Shown here in pieces: positions 20,249-31,306 of a stretch of DNA of 64,000 nt. Source of the DNA: Streptococcus cuniculipharyngis (lineage in GTDB: Bacteria > Bacillota > Bacilli > Lactobacillales > Streptococcaceae). The DNA is taken from NCBI RefSeq assembly GCF_007859195.1, contig NZ_VOHL01000003.1, forward strand, positions 46,076-110,075, in the 5' to 3' direction. The notes below the pieces were generated by a model. The model made no database searches. It was not told the origin of the DNA and worked only from the letters and a program-made list of their open reading frames with translations. The position numbers were made by a program, and so were the translations under genes. The number at the start of each line of letters is the position of its first letter. Position 1 is the first letter of the stretch.

Positions 20249-20787
20249 TTAAAAGTATCCTTAAATAAATCTCCCGCCCCTTTGAAATAGTCATAACCAG
20301 AATAAAGGGTAAAGAACAGGCAAATATACAAACAAATCATTCCCAAGACAGACCAATGGCACAAGAGAAAAATGATAGATAGCATTTGGGTAACCGTCTT
20401 AATCTTACCAGGGAGAGCTGCCGCTAGGACCTCCCCGCCTGTCTCTAAAAGTAAGAGTCGTAAACCAGTTACCGCCAACTCTCGACAAATAATTAAGGCA
20501 GCCACCCAGGCTGGGACTAAGTCTAAACCAACCAACATAATAAAAGCGCTCATGACGAGAATCTTATCTGCTAAAGGATCAGCAAATTTACCAAAATTAG
20601 TCACCACTTGCCACTTTCTTGCTAAATAACCGTCTAGATAATCGGTCACACTAGCAATAGCAAACACAACAGCAGCTAGTTGATGGGCTGTGTTGTTAGA
20701 CATGGACGTCAACACCAGAAAGACAGGGACTAATAAAATTCTGACTAAGGTTAAGGCATTTGGAATATTTTCTTTTTTTGTTAACAT
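20245..20787 (-). CDS. pgsA: CDP-diacylglycerol-glycerol-3-phosphate 3-phosphatidyltransferase
   Basis: 180 residues with about five membrane helices. The CDP-alcohol phosphotransferase motif runs from DYLDGYLARK through FGKFADPLADK (about residues 44-70) with all its acidic metal ligands. It makes phosphatidylglycerolphosphate, the first committed step to phosphatidylglycerol and cardiolipin. Followed without gap by ecfA1, a usual streptococcal order. Confidence 0.96.
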   Translation of the reverse strand: MLTKKENIPNALTLVRILLVPVFLVLTSMSNNTAHQLAAVVFAIASVTDYLDGYLARKWQVVTNFGKFADPLADKILVMSAFIMLVGLDLVPAWVAALIICRELAVTGLRLLLLETGGEVLAAALPGKIKTVTQMLSIIFLLCHWSVLGMICLYICLFFTLYSGYDYFKGAGDLFKDTFK

Positions 20788-20798
20788 ATCATTTTCTC

Positions 20799-21734
20799 TT
20801 ACGATTGAACCGTTAAAGTAATGTAACTTAAACTACTGGTTAATGAGGATAAATCTACAGGTTGACCGTCAATGGTAACCGAGATGCTCTGACTATTTCC
20901 TAGCGTGATAAGGCTAGAACTAGTTCCAGCTGGTAGATTAGTCTGGTAGGTTGGATTTTCGGATGTCAACAGAACACCTTCTTCTCCTGTTTCACTCCCA
21001 CTGATTGCAACCCAGGCTTCTTCCGCCCCTTCTACAAGACTTAGGCTCACGCCAATCTCTGGACTCGGATTTTGTAAGGTCACTGCCAAATTATCTTGAC
21101 CTCCAGAAACTGCTAAACTTGGTTTAGGATTAGACTCAGCTGGAGTTGAGGTCGTGCTTGCTTCACTAGCTGACTGACTAGCAGAACTAGTCGTCACAAC
21201 ATACTCAGAAGCTACCGGCTGATTTTGATGTTGTTGCAACTGTTTCCAAGTCACATAGGCCACAAAAGCCAAAATTGCCAAGGAAAGCAAGATCAGAATC
21301 AACAAGGGAAGATAAGACTTCTTATCATCCTCTTCTTTATGACGACTTCGTCTCGTTTTAGAGGGAGTTTCTGCCTGACTTCTGTCCTGAAGCGTTAAGG
21401 GCTTGACTTGCACAGGCGCGGTTTCTCTTGGTACGATGAGAGGAGCCTTCTCGGATGAAGACTCTTTTTTAGTAATCTCAACTTTGGCTGTTTCCTTACT
21501 TGAAGCTAGATTGCGATAACCGTGTATCAGGGAAACACCATCTAAATCAACCGCATTGGCATATTTCTCAATATAGGTATTAATCCTATCTTTGGGCAAT
21601 AATTTAAACTGGTCCATCTCCATGGCCAAAAGATAGTGGGTTGGAACATCTGATATGCTTGCTGTTTCTTCTAAACTATAACCTTTGGCAACCCGAGCTT
21701 GCCGCAAGCGTTCTCCAATACTTTCTTCTCTCAT
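20799..21734 (-). CDS. RodZ-like helix-turn-helix membrane protein
   Basis: 311 residues: cytoplasmic HTH_25 domain (about 1-75, IGERLRQARVAKGYSLEETA), a charged linker, one transmembrane helix (about 147-168), a Ser/Thr-rich stretch and an external DUF4115-like domain. This is the RodZ/YmfM architecture linked to cell-shape and elongation machinery. Preceded by the M16 pair and followed by pgsA, as in other streptococci. AAGAGG precedes the ATG at 21734. Confidence 0.88.
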   Translation of the reverse strand: MREESIGERLRQARVAKGYSLEETASISDVPTHYLLAMEMDQFKLLPKDRINTYIEKYANAVDLDGVSLIHGYRNLASSKETAKVEITKKESSSEKAPLIVPRETAPVQVKPLTLQDRSQAETPSKTRRSRHKEEDDKKSYLPLLILILLSLAILAFVAYVTWKQLQQHQNQPVASEYVVTTSSASQSASEASTTSTPAESNPKPSLAVSGGQDNLAVTLQNPSPEIGVSLSLVEGAEEAWVAISGSETGEEGVLLTSENPTYQTNLPAGTSSSLITLGNSQSISVTIDGQPVDLSSLTSSLSYITLTVQS

Positions 21735-21795
21735 ACGCGACCTCTTCTATACAAACTCAAACTAGTTTTATTATATCATAAGCACTATTTTTTAA

Positions 21796-23085
21796 CTACT
21801 TAGGAAAGATAGTAAAATCTGTCATATCTGCTTGATTTAAAAATTCCTTTCCAATAGCAAGGATCTTGGCCAAATCCAACTGCTCCAAACAAACTGGAAT
21901 ATCAAAATAAGTTTCATCTTCCGTCAAATAGGTTACAAATTGGCTAGTCAAATGACCGATATCATCTAGACTACGCATGAAATCACCGTACATTTCCCGC
22001 TTCACCAATTCTAAATGCCTGACTGTCATATCCGGTGACTGCTCAAACTGACCAAGGGTTGTTTTTAACAAATTTGACATAGCAATAGGTTGATCTGTAT
22101 CTAATAAAATCATAACAAATCTAAAGCGAGAGCTAACCTCAATCTCAATGTCAAAAGAATCATCCACCCGACCCGACTCGTACCATTTTTGATAGGTCTT
22201 TGAAGTCCAACCCATAAGTAAGGCAAAAAACAACTGTAAACCAAGCCTCTGCTCTAATAGGGAGAAACTGCTAAAAGGTAGACCTCTAAGTCCCAAAGAG
22301 TATTTAGGCTTGTTGATGTCTTCAACTTGGATGGAACGTTTTACAATAACCGGTGGGTGAGCAACAGATTGTTTTACGGGTAAAGGAAGAGAGGGACTAT
22401 TGCTAAACAAAGATTGACAATCTTTGACAACTTTGTAAATTTGTTCGACATCAAATTGTCCAACCACAATCAGACTCATATTATTGGTTTGATAAAAAGA
22501 TTGGTAACTCGTTTGCAACTCTTGGTAATCAATCTCCGCTAAACTAGAACGACTTCCAGCAATATCTGCTCCTAAAGCTGTCTTGGGGTACAGGTTGTGC
22601 AGGGTCCCACTATATAATAGGTAGTCACTGTCGTCAGCATACATGTCAATTTCTTGACCAATGATTTCCTTTTCCCTAGCGATAGATTGCCCTGTCACAG
22701 ATAGATTTGAAAGCATTTCAAAAAGTAATCTCAGACTATCCAGGCCTTGTTCCCTGGCTGAAAAAAAATAATTAGTCTGTTCAAATCCTGTAAAGGCGTT
22801 AGACTCTGCTCCTAATTTCACAAAAGCAAGGCTAGCATCTTTTCCATTATCTAGCTCAAACAACTTATGCTCCAAAAAATGAGCCAGCCCCACGGGATAC
22901 TTTGTCAACTGATCACCAACAGATGTAAACTCACTGTCAATTGAGCCGAATTTTACACTTAAAAGCCCACTAATTTCGGTAAACTCTGCTTTAGGTAAGA
23001 GGTACAAGTTCAAGCCATTTGTCAATCGAGCCCGATAGTATACTTCATCAATAGCTGATAACTGAATTTTTTCTAATCTTGTCAC
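21796..23085 (-). CDS. M16 family zinc peptidase (YmfH-like)
   Basis: 429 residues. The inverted zinc motif HFLEH is near residue 69 (GLAHFLEHKLFE), and the downstream Glu ligand lies in the EKEIIGQEID helix near 140. This is the catalytic half of a two-subunit M16B peptidase; its partner, immediately upstream, lacks the metal motif. Homologous pairs process small peptides in other Firmicutes, but the substrate here is unknown. Four bases separate it from the partner gene. Confidence 0.92.
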   Translation of the reverse strand: MTRLEKIQLSAIDEVYYRARLTNGLNLYLLPKAEFTEISGLLSVKFGSIDSEFTSVGDQLTKYPVGLAHFLEHKLFELDNGKDASLAFVKLGAESNAFTGFEQTNYFFSAREQGLDSLRLLFEMLSNLSVTGQSIAREKEIIGQEIDMYADDSDYLLYSGTLHNLYPKTALGADIAGSRSSLAEIDYQELQTSYQSFYQTNNMSLIVVGQFDVEQIYKVVKDCQSLFSNSPSLPLPVKQSVAHPPVIVKRSIQVEDINKPKYSLGLRGLPFSSFSLLEQRLGLQLFFALLMGWTSKTYQKWYESGRVDDSFDIEIEVSSRFRFVMILLDTDQPIAMSNLLKTTLGQFEQSPDMTVRHLELVKREMYGDFMRSLDDIGHLTSQFVTYLTEDETYFDIPVCLEQLDLAKILAIGKEFLNQADMTDFTIFPK

Positions 23086-23089
23086 TATC

Positions 23090-24331
23090 TCACACCCCCT
23101 CCAAAAAGTAAACTGATTGCATTTTTATACTGCCAGCTAGCTTGACAATTTCTGCCTTAGAGACCTTGTCAATTTCTGTCAACCACCTGTCAACGTCCAT
23201 TGCTGCACAGTAATTGAGACGATAAGTTGACTCCACCAGATACTTCGGGCTATCTTCTAGCAAAACAATGCTTGTCTTTAGCATTTTTTTAGTATGCTTA
23301 ATCAAGTCTATAGAAAAACATCCCGTTTTAAAATCCGTTAACTGCTTGACAATAAGTTGTAAAGTTCTATCACGATTACTGGCATCAATCCCTGAATAAA
23401 CCTGCAAGAGGCCCGTGTAAACATCTAGATGGCTACCAATCTGGTAAGACAGACCGGCTTTTTCACGAATTTCAGTAAATAACCGTGAATGAGAAAACAT
23501 TCCTAACATGCCGTTTAACAACAAGAGACTAAAATAATCCTTACTTCCGTAAGGCGTCAGAGCATGGTAAGCCAATTGAAGAACAGATTGTTGGTTAGGT
23601 TTAAACTCAGTCTGATGACTAACCACATTTGAATAATGTTGTTGATAAAAATAATTGAGTTCAACATGACGCTCTTCAAAAGGGTACTGATGGATTAACT
23701 GCAAAACCCTGTACTCATCAAAATCTCCAACCACAAAAATATCGATTTGATCTTCCTGTAACATTTTTTGAAATTCTTGATAGGCCGTATAGGAGGTTTC
23801 TTGTTGCAATAAATCAGGAATTGCATAAGGAGGAAGCGCTAGGGAATCTTGTCTAAAAAAGAGTTTTTTTACCTGCCAGTCACTGTAGTCAAAAGCATCT
23901 TCCATGCTTGAGCTGATAGCATGAATGAGGTTCGTTTTTTCACGCTGAAAAAGTTTTTGCTGATACTGGACAACTGAAACTAGTGGATTGAAGAGAGCAT
24001 CATGTAAAAATTTAAATACTTCTACTAAAACACTATCACCATTAACAGCATAGCGATCAGCAACAAAATTAATATCTATATCTAGAATATGAACCTGACC
24101 TTTGCTACTGACTTGAGTAGAAAAATGGGCCCCATAAAGATGGGCTAATTTTTCTCGAAAGCTTTGCAGACTTGGATAGGTCGCATTAGCCGTTTCCAGT
24201 ATTTGGGCCACTAGGGCACGACGAGCAACACTTTGCTTCTTTAATGGACTTGAAAACCGACAAGTAATATGGTTATTTTTAAACTTCTTTGTCTTTATTG
24301 GGTGTAAATAAACCCCTTTTACAATTTCCAT
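23090..24331 (-). CDS. M16 family peptidase-like protein, non-catalytic partner (YmfF-like)
   Basis: 413 residues with the M16 fold but no HXXEH motif: the expected position (about 45-60) reads ATYPSLQSFREKLAHLYGAH. It is therefore the likely substrate-binding partner of the adjacent zinc peptidase, as in mitochondrial processing peptidase alpha/beta pairs. ATG at 24331 with AAGGAAGG upstream; extended -10 promoter at 24364-24369. Confidence 0.9.
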   Translation of the reverse strand: MEIVKGVYLHPIKTKKFKNNHITCRFSSPLKKQSVARRALVAQILETANATYPSLQSFREKLAHLYGAHFSTQVSSKGQVHILDIDINFVADRYAVNGDSVLVEVFKFLHDALFNPLVSVVQYQQKLFQREKTNLIHAISSSMEDAFDYSDWQVKKLFFRQDSLALPPYAIPDLLQQETSYTAYQEFQKMLQEDQIDIFVVGDFDEYRVLQLIHQYPFEERHVELNYFYQQHYSNVVSHQTEFKPNQQSVLQLAYHALTPYGSKDYFSLLLLNGMLGMFSHSRLFTEIREKAGLSYQIGSHLDVYTGLLQVYSGIDASNRDRTLQLIVKQLTDFKTGCFSIDLIKHTKKMLKTSIVLLEDSPKYLVESTYRLNYCAAMDVDRWLTEIDKVSKAEIVKLAGSIKMQSVYFLEGV

Positions 24332-24363
24332 ACAAGCCTTCCTTTAAGTCAACGTTGCTTTCA

Positions 24364-24419
24364 ATTATATCATTTTATCAACCTATCTGCCTACTAAAAA
24401 TAATGAAACATGCTATAAT
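24364..24419. promoter_or_regulatory. Divergent extended -10 promoters
   Basis: Minus: TGA-TATAAT (-10 at 24364-24369) for the M16/rodZ/pgsA/ecf operon. Plus: TGC-TATAAT (-10 at 24414-24419) for yaaA-recF. Neither has a clear -35. Confidence 0.6.
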
Positions 24420-24438
24420 ATTAGCAGAAAGGTAAGAA

Positions 24439-24813
24439 ATGATGAAGTATAAATTATTTAGCGATTACATCACCCTACAAGCCCTGCTAAAAGAGCAAGG
24501 AATTATTGCAACAGGTGGGGCTATTAAAGCTTTTTTAGCTAACAATACTGTCCTTTTTAATGGAGAAGATGAAAAACGTCGGGGGAAAAAACTAAGGGTT
24601 GGGGACCAAATCCAACTGCCAGAGCAAGGAGTGACCATCACCCTCATCCAACCTAGCCCAGCAGAAATGGAAGACTATCTCGCTGAAGAGGCGGAAAGAA
24701 AACGGGTGGCTGAGCTGGTTAAACAGCTTAATCAAGGCCAGAAAAAAGCTAAAACAGCCAAAAATCCTTCCGTTAAAGGCAAGAAAAAACCTGTCCGCTT
24801 CCCAGGAACTTAG
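24439..24813 (+). CDS. yaaA: S4-domain protein YaaA
   Basis: 124 residues. An N-terminal S4 RNA-binding domain (about 1-75: [20 protein letters not shown] onward) is followed by a charged, Lys-rich tail ending in [13 protein letters not shown] small S4 protein always next to recF in Firmicutes; thought to bind rRNA. Ribosome site AAAGG. Two codon-sized bases separate its stop from recF. Confidence 0.92.
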   Translation: MMKYKLFSDYITLQALLKEQGIIATGGAIKAFLANNTVLFNGEDEKRRGKKLRVGDQIQLPEQGVTITLIQPSPAEMEDYLAEEAERKRVAELVKQLNQGQKKAKTAKNPSVKGKKKPVRFPGT

Positions 24814-24815
24814 CT

Positions 24816-25910
24816 ATGTGGTTAAAAGAACTCAGCCTAACTAATTTCCGTAACTACACCAGTCAGACAGTCACTTTCTCTCCTAAATTGAATATTTTCT
24901 TGGGAAAAAATGCTCAGGGAAAAACTAATTTTTTAGAGGCCATCTATTTTTTGGCCTTAACTCGCAGTCATCGAACCAGATCTGACAAGGATTTGATTTA
25001 TTTCAACCAGGAACAACTCAAATTGACAGGGCATTTACAGAGGGTGGTTGGCCCTGTCAATCTTGACATCAGTCTTTCCAGTAAAGGACGACTCATCAGT
25101 GTCAATCACCTCAAGCAAGGTCGACTGTCTGATTATATTGGAACCATGACCGTTGTTCTCTTTGCTCCTGAAGATTTACAACTCATCAAAGGTGCTCCTA
25201 GTTTACGGCGTAAATTTATTGACATTGATTTGGGACAAATCAAACCCATCTATTTGGCTGATTTATCTCACTACAATCATATCTTAAAGCAGCGAAATAG
25301 CTATCTAAAGACTGTCAAGAAGCTTGACACTGACTTCTTAGCGGTCTTAGATGAGCAACTAGCCCACTATGGTAGTCGGGTGATTCAGCATCGTTTACAG
25401 TTTGTCCAAGATTTAGAAAAAGCAGCCAACAAACACCACCAGATTATCTCAGATGGCCTTGAAAAATTAGCCATCACTTATCAATCAACGGTCACTTTCG
25501 ATACTGTCAATGACTTGGAAAGGTCGTTTATTCAACAATTAGCAAATCAGCGTCAACGTGATCTCTTCAAAAAAAACACTGGTATTGGGCCCCATCGTGA
25601 TGACCTTAACTTTGCCATCAACCAAATGGAGGCCAACTTCGGTAGTCAAGGGCAACACCGCAGTCTGATTCTGTCACTAAAAATGGCTGAAATTGATTTA
25701 ATCAAGCAGGTCACTGGCGATTACCCAATCTTATTACTTGACGATGTCATGAGCGAACTTGATAACCACCGACAAACCAAATTACTAGCAGGTATTGACC
25801 CAGAAGTTCAAACCTTTATCACGACTACTAGTCTGGATCACCTTAGTCACCTGCCTAGTGATTTAGACATTTTCTATATTGACAAGGGAAAAATAAGCAA
25901 AAAAAGTTGA
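24816..25910 (+). CDS. recF: DNA replication and repair protein RecF
   Basis: 364 residues, SMC-like ABC ATPase that loads RecA at single-strand gaps. Walker [14 protein letters not shown] near 30-42, signature region [17 protein letters not shown], Walker [13 protein letters not shown]. Separated from its ancestral dnaN-gyrB neighbourhood, as in all streptococci. Its TGA stop lies within the stem of the shared terminator. Confidence 0.96.
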   Translation: MWLKELSLTNFRNYTSQTVTFSPKLNIFLGKNAQGKTNFLEAIYFLALTRSHRTRSDKDLIYFNQEQLKLTGHLQRVVGPVNLDISLSSKGRLISVNHLKQGRLSDYIGTMTVVLFAPEDLQLIKGAPSLRRKFIDIDLGQIKPIYLADLSHYNHILKQRNSYLKTVKKLDTDFLAVLDEQLAHYGSRVIQHRLQFVQDLEKAANKHHQIISDGLEKLAITYQSTVTFDTVNDLERSFIQQLANQRQRDLFKKNTGIGPHRDDLNFAINQMEANFGSQGQHRSLILSLKMAEIDLIKQVTGDYPILLLDDVMSELDNHRQTKLLAGIDPEVQTFITTTSLDHLSHLPSDLDIFYIDKGKISKKS

Positions 25911-25929
25911 CAACTCTGTCAACTTTTTT
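25901..25929. terminator. Bidirectional terminator containing both stop codons
   Basis: AAAAAGTTGACA-ACTC-TGTCAACTTTTTT: 12-bp stem. The recF stop (25908-25910) and the first base(s) of the convergent sugar-permease stop (25928-25930) fall in the hairpin or its tail. The inner part is also a TTGACA-N4-TGTCAA dyad (25907-25922). Confidence 0.88.
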
Positions 25930-26800
25930 AATATGATTTAACAATTCCTAGTAAAACTGCTCCAATAATAAAACAACTAACACCTAGCAAAACCCAGACC
26001 ATTTCTTTCTTGGTTTTCTTCTCTCCTAGAATAACAATCCCGCCAATAATAGAAATAATTGCCCCTAGTTGTGAGAAGGAAAAGGCGATAGCCAGACCAG
26101 CTTCTGCCGCTGCTAAGAGCATAAAAATATTACCAAAGCCCCACATAATACCAACAATGGAATTTTTTAACACAACCGGTTCAAAATTTACCTGGAATTT
26201 CATAAACATGGCAGCCCCTAGCACCATCCCAAAGGACATGGGAAGAATAGCTGACATGGGATCAAGATTGACAATATTATTAAAGAAAACGGTATAAGAC
26301 ACATAACCCAAAGTTGATGTTGTCAAGGCTTGGAAACCCTTTTTGAAATCTCGTGGTTGACTATCTTGACTAGCAGACTTATCCTTATCTTGCTTACTAG
26401 AAAAATAGAAACCAACCAAAAGGAAAATCAAGGCAATCGTACCTAAAATAAATTGAATGGGTTTTGTCCACTCTTGAAAAGCTAAGACACCAATCAAGCT
26501 CCCAATAACTAGTTGACTACCACTTGACAGAGGGTTGGCAACGGATACCCCCATATATTGCATGGCACTAAACTGGCCATTTTGACCAACAGCCCACAAC
26601 ATGCCGCCGATAATGCCATAGAGCCAAGTCATGACTGTCAACTCTGGCCTCACAATCATGTAAACGACACTGGCAAAAACAACCGCTCCTAAGGTTAAAC
26701 CAAAGGTTTGTTGATTGGGAGTTCCCCCAATTTTATTACTAATAAACCCAATACTTCCCCAAGCTAGCATGGGAACTAAGGCGTATAAAATTCCTGTCAT
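25928..26800 (-). CDS. GRP-family sugar permease (GlcU-like)
   Basis: 290 residues with ten transmembrane helices, of the glucose/ribose porter family in the DMT superfamily. Start ATG at 26800 (MTGILYALVPMLAWGS) with AAGGAG; the upstream in-frame codons contain no site. The motif WGSIGFISNKIGG matches GlcU-type permeases, which take up glucose by proton symport. A TTGACA/TGTCAA hairpin lies in the leader (26821-26841). The exact sugar is not determined. Confidence 0.88.
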   Translation of the reverse strand: MTGILYALVPMLAWGSIGFISNKIGGTPNQQTFGLTLGAVVFASVVYMIVRPELTVMTWLYGIIGGMLWAVGQNGQFSAMQYMGVSVANPLSSGSQLVIGSLIGVLAFQEWTKPIQFILGTIALIFLLVGFYFSSKQDKDKSASQDSQPRDFKKGFQALTTSTLGYVSYTVFFNNIVNLDPMSAILPMSFGMVLGAAMFMKFQVNFEPVVLKNSIVGIMWGFGNIFMLLAAAEAGLAIAFSFSQLGAIISIIGGIVILGEKKTKKEMVWVLLGVSCFIIGAVLLGIVKSY

Positions 26801-26820
26801 TTTCTTTTTCTCCTTTATCC

Positions 26821-26841
26821 GGTTGACAATCCGTGTCAACC
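26821..26841. repeat. GGTTGACA-ATCCG-TGTCAACC dyad
   Basis: Perfect 8-bp arms, 5-base spacer. On the plus strand it is followed by a T-rich run; on the minus strand it sits 20 bases before the permease ATG. Confidence 0.6.
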
Positions 26842-26863
26842 TTTTTCCTTTATTTTTGGCGAC

Positions 26864-26889
26864 AAAAGAACTGGTTAAACCAGTTCTTT

Positions 26890-26890
<1 letters not shown>
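26864..26890 (-). terminator. Terminator of guaB
   Basis: AAAAGAACTGG/CCAGTTCTTTT 11-bp stem, loop TTAAA, touching the guaB stop codon; flanked by A/T runs on both sides. Confidence 0.88.
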
Positions 26891-28389
<1,499 letters not shown>

Positions 28390-28443
28390 TCAATTTTTAT
28401 TTTTACTATTATAACAGGTTTTGCACATTAAGTCATCACCCAA

Positions 28444-29463
28444 TTAAAAATAATTAAGTCCCATGGCTGCCTTGACTTCCGATAGGGTTTGAGCTGCCTT
28501 CTCACGGGCCACTTGACTGCCCTTTTCTAGCATACGATAAACCTGCCCCATATCCTTGGCATACTCTAAACGACGCTCACGAATTGGGGTCAATTCACGA
28601 TCCAAAATTTCTAGTAAATAACGCTTGGTTTTCACATCCCCTAAACCACCACGTTGGTAATGTTCCTTCATCTCAGCGATGGTCTGGGCATCTTCTTCTC
28701 GACCAAAAACATCCAGATAATGAAAAACCATATTCCCCTCAATCTGGCCGGGATCTTCCACCCGAATATGATTAGGATCAGTGTACATGCTCATGACCTT
28801 CTTTTGCACCGTGTCCATATCATCTGCTAGGAAAATCCCATTATTCAATGATTTGGACATCTTAGCATTACCATCTAGCCCTGGCAAGCGTCCTGCCGCT
28901 TCATTAGTAGGATAAATCCCTTCCGGCTCTACCAAAATGTCGGTTTGGTAAGCATGATTAAAACTACGGACAATCTCACGGGTTTGCTCAATCATAGGTT
29001 TCTGATCGGTACCAACAGGTACCAAATTAGCCTTAAAGGCTGTAATATCAGCCGCCTGAGCAATAGGATAGACTAAAAATCCTGTCGGAATTGACTCCCC
29101 AAAGCCTTTTTGAGCAATCTCAGTCTTGACTGTTGGATTGCGTTCCAAACGAGCCAAAGACACCAGGTTCATGTAATACATGGTCAACTCCGCCAATTCT
29201 GGAATCTGACTTTGAATAAAGATTGTCACCTGTTCTGGATCCAAACCTGCCGCCAAATAATCCAAGGCTACCTGCCCAATAGATTCTCTTACCTTTTGTG
29301 GGTTTTTAGCATGATCAGTCAGGGCCTGCTGGTCTGCCAAAAAGACAAACATCTGGTAGTTGCCCTCCTGTTGAAGCAAGACCCGATTCTTCAAACTCCC
29401 GACATAGTGACCGATATGTAGCTTGCCTGTCGGTCGATCGCCGGTTAAAATAATAGGTTTCAT
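28444..29463 (-). CDS. trpS: Tryptophanyl-tRNA synthetase
   Basis: 339 residues, class Ic synthetase. HIGH in [12 protein letters not shown] near residues 13-24 and KMSKS near 200 are intact. Start ATG at 29463 with AAGGAG. Promoter TGG-TATAAT is close upstream and the leader is only about 35 bases, so no T-box control is possible. Confidence 0.98.
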   Translation of the reverse strand: MKPIILTGDRPTGKLHIGHYVGSLKNRVLLQQEGNYQMFVFLADQQALTDHAKNPQKVRESIGQVALDYLAAGLDPEQVTIFIQSQIPELAELTMYYMNLVSLARLERNPTVKTEIAQKGFGESIPTGFLVYPIAQAADITAFKANLVPVGTDQKPMIEQTREIVRSFNHAYQTDILVEPEGIYPTNEAAGRLPGLDGNAKMSKSLNNGIFLADDMDTVQKKVMSMYTDPNHIRVEDPGQIEGNMVFHYLDVFGREEDAQTIAEMKEHYQRGGLGDVKTKRYLLEILDRELTPIRERRLEYAKDMGQVYRMLEKGSQVAREKAAQTLSEVKAAMGLNYF

Positions 29464-29511
29464 GTCTCTTCTCCTTGAAAAATTCTATCTTCTAAATTAT
29501 ACCATAATATC

Positions 29512-29541
29512 TTGACGAGCTATAGGCTGGTAGGGCATAAT
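29512..29541 (+). promoter_or_regulatory. Promoter of the YitT-family gene
   Basis: -35 TTGACG (29512-29517), 18-base spacer, -10 CATAAT (29536-29541), divergent from the trpS promoter. Confidence 0.5.
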
Positions 29542-29572
29542 TAAGAGTAAAAAGACTTTGAAAGGAAAACTC

Positions 29573-30442
29573 ATGAAAAATCGTTTAATGGATTTGCTAC
29601 TGGTAACCTTGGGCTCGCTCATTGCCGCCTTTGGCTTTAACACCATGTTTTTGGACAATCAGATTGCCTCAGGTGGCATGGTTGGCCTAGCCGTTGTTTT
29701 CAATAAACTCTTGGGCTGGAGTCCTTCTGTCATTCTCATGCTCAGCAATATTCCCCTCCTCATCCTTTGTTATTTCCTGCTCGGACCCAAGGTCTTTCTC
29801 AAAACGGTTTATGGGGCAATGATCTATCCCCTAGCCATCAACTTGACATCTAGCTTTCCCACCATAACCAAAAATCCACTCCTAGCTGTCATTTTTGGTG
29901 GGATTATCGTTGGTTTAGGCCTTGGTTTGGTCTTTCGTGGCAATTCTTCTACGGGGGGAACAGGCATCATTACCCAAATTATCCATAAATACACTCCCTT
30001 GTCTCTGGGAGCCTCTGTTATCTTGATTGACGGTATCAGTGTCCTTATGGGCCTGATTGCTTTTTCGCCAGACCGTGTCATGTACTCTACCTTGGCCCTC
30101 ATGGTCATTAGTTACGTCATCAATCGCCTTGAAACTGGCTTTAATGCCTCTAAAATGGTTATGATTATTTCCAAAGAAACTGAACAAATTAAAGAACATA
30201 TTACCAAGGTGGCTGATCGTGGGGTCACTCAAATCCCCATTCAAGGAGGCTACTCTACTACTGATAAAACCATGCTGATGACCACCATTTCTAGCTATGA
30301 GTTTCCAGCCCTCCATCAACATATTTTAAGCCTTGATGAGGCAGCTTTTATCGTGGTTTTACCAGCCAGTCAAGTCTTTGGTCGTGGCTTTAGCATGACC
30401 AAGCACCATCTCCAGAAGGACGATATTATCCTGCCAATGTAA
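29573..30442 (+). CDS. YitT family membrane protein
   Basis: 289 residues from the ATG at 29573 (AAAGGA six bases upstream; a TTG five codons earlier is part of that site). Five to six membrane helices (about 10-180, DUF161) followed by a cytoplasmic DUF2179 domain (about 200-289). Function unknown; widespread in Firmicutes. Stands alone between trpS and the accessory island. Confidence 0.88.
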   Translation: MKNRLMDLLLVTLGSLIAAFGFNTMFLDNQIASGGMVGLAVVFNKLLGWSPSVILMLSNIPLLILCYFLLGPKVFLKTVYGAMIYPLAINLTSSFPTITKNPLLAVIFGGIIVGLGLGLVFRGNSSTGGTGIITQIIHKYTPLSLGASVILIDGISVLMGLIAFSPDRVMYSTLALMVISYVINRLETGFNASKMVMIISKETEQIKEHITKVADRGVTQIPIQGGYSTTDKTMLMTTISSYEFPALHQHILSLDEAAFIVVLPASQVFGRGFSMTKHHLQKDDIILPM

Positions 30443-30444
30443 GA

Positions 30445-30516
30445 TTGACAAACCTGTCAACCTTGTCAATCGTCACTTTGTCAAAGCCTTTTGACAAGAA
30501 AACTAGAACCTGTCAA
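30445..30516. repeat. Cluster of six TTGACA/TGTCAA hexamers
   Basis: TTGACA at 30445 and 30491; TGTCAA at 30455, 30464, 30479 and 30511, all in the 137-base gap before the XRE regulator. The first two form a TTGACA-AACC-TGTCAA dyad; GATTGACAA/TTGTCAATC at 30443-30470 could also fold as the YitT terminator, but lacks a T run. Confidence 0.65.
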
Positions 30517-30579
30517 AGAGATTTTATGGTAAACTAAGGCTAAAAAGACTAAACTAAAGGTATTCAAGGAGATGATCAT

Positions 30580-31140
30580 ATGGAGCTGCAAAACAAACTA
30601 GTTGAATTAAGAAAGGAAAGGGGACTGTCGCAGGAAAACTTGGCTGAAAAACTTTATGTTTCTCGTCAGACCATTTCTAACTGGGAAACTGGCAAGACCT
30701 ACCCAGACATCAATAGCCTACTTTTGATAGCTACCTCCTTTGACATCTCTTTAGATTATTTAGTCAAAGGAGACCTTCCCATCATGAAACAAGCACTTGA
30801 ACAAAAACTATTGAAGAAATGGTTCCTTATTCTAGTTCTGTCCTACTTTGCTTTTTCTGTCGCCTATCCAACACGCTATTTACTAGACAGTAATCAATTT
30901 TCGCTACTCATTACTTTTTTAGGTGGCATTCTCCTATTTTCTTTATTTCAAGTTTGCTACATTATCAAAAGGTATTCTTTGAACACCTATGCCGATCTTG
31001 TCAATTTTCTAAATGGTAAGCAAAGAAAAATTCCCAGATGGCAAAGTGAGTTAGGTTTTGTCCTTACTTTAATGCTAACCAGCTGGTTGATTTTCTTCTT
31101 AGGAACTGCCTTATCTACTTTCCTATTTTGGTCATCTTGA
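30580..31140 (+). CDS. XRE-family regulator with membrane domain
   Basis: 186 residues. N-terminal HTH (about 1-60, RKERGLSQENLAEKLYVSRQ) of the Cro/CI type, then four hydrophobic segments (about 82-100, 107-130, 150-170 and the C-terminus). Membrane-tethered XRE proteins of this kind often control nearby bacteriocin or transporter genes. AAGGAGATGATC precedes the ATG. The upstream gap is packed with TTGACA/TGTCAA hexamers, and the stop codon abuts the first copy of the 43-base terminator repeat. Confidence 0.82.
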   Translation: MELQNKLVELRKERGLSQENLAEKLYVSRQTISNWETGKTYPDINSLLLIATSFDISLDYLVKGDLPIMKQALEQKLLKKWFLILVLSYFAFSVAYPTRYLLDSNQFSLLITFLGGILLFSLFQVCYIIKRYSLNTYADLVNFLNGKQRKIPRWQSELGFVLTLMLTSWLIFFLGTALSTFLFWSS

Positions 31141-31177
31141 TACCAAATTGACAGACTTTACAAGTTTGTCAATTTTT
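31135..31177 (+). terminator. Terminator repeat, copy 1
   Basis: 43-base element starting in the last codons of the XRE gene. It contains a 14-bp stem (AAATTGACAGACTT/AAGTTTGTCAATTT, one G.T) with a 3-base loop and T tail. 42 of 43 bases are identical to the copy at 32220-32262. Confidence 0.9.
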
Positions 31178-31211
31178 CTTCATAATTTCCACTATTTTAG
31201 CAAGTTTTTAT

Positions 31212-31240
31212 TTGTATTACAGACAATTTTAAGGTATAAT
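31212..31240 (+). promoter_or_regulatory. Promoter of the secreted-protein cassette
   Basis: -35 TTGTAT (31212-31217), 17-base spacer, perfect -10 TATAAT (31235-31240), giving a leader of about 40 bases to the ATG at 31287. Confidence 0.7.
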
Positions 31241-31306
31241 GAAAGCGTAAACAAAAAGGAAAATAGGATTTAGAAAGGGGCCTATTATGAAAAAATTAGA
31301 AGATAT

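Noticed and set aside
29464..29511. T-box riboswitch upstream of trpS
   Set aside because: The leader is only about 35 bases, too short for a T-box; no specifier loop is visible.
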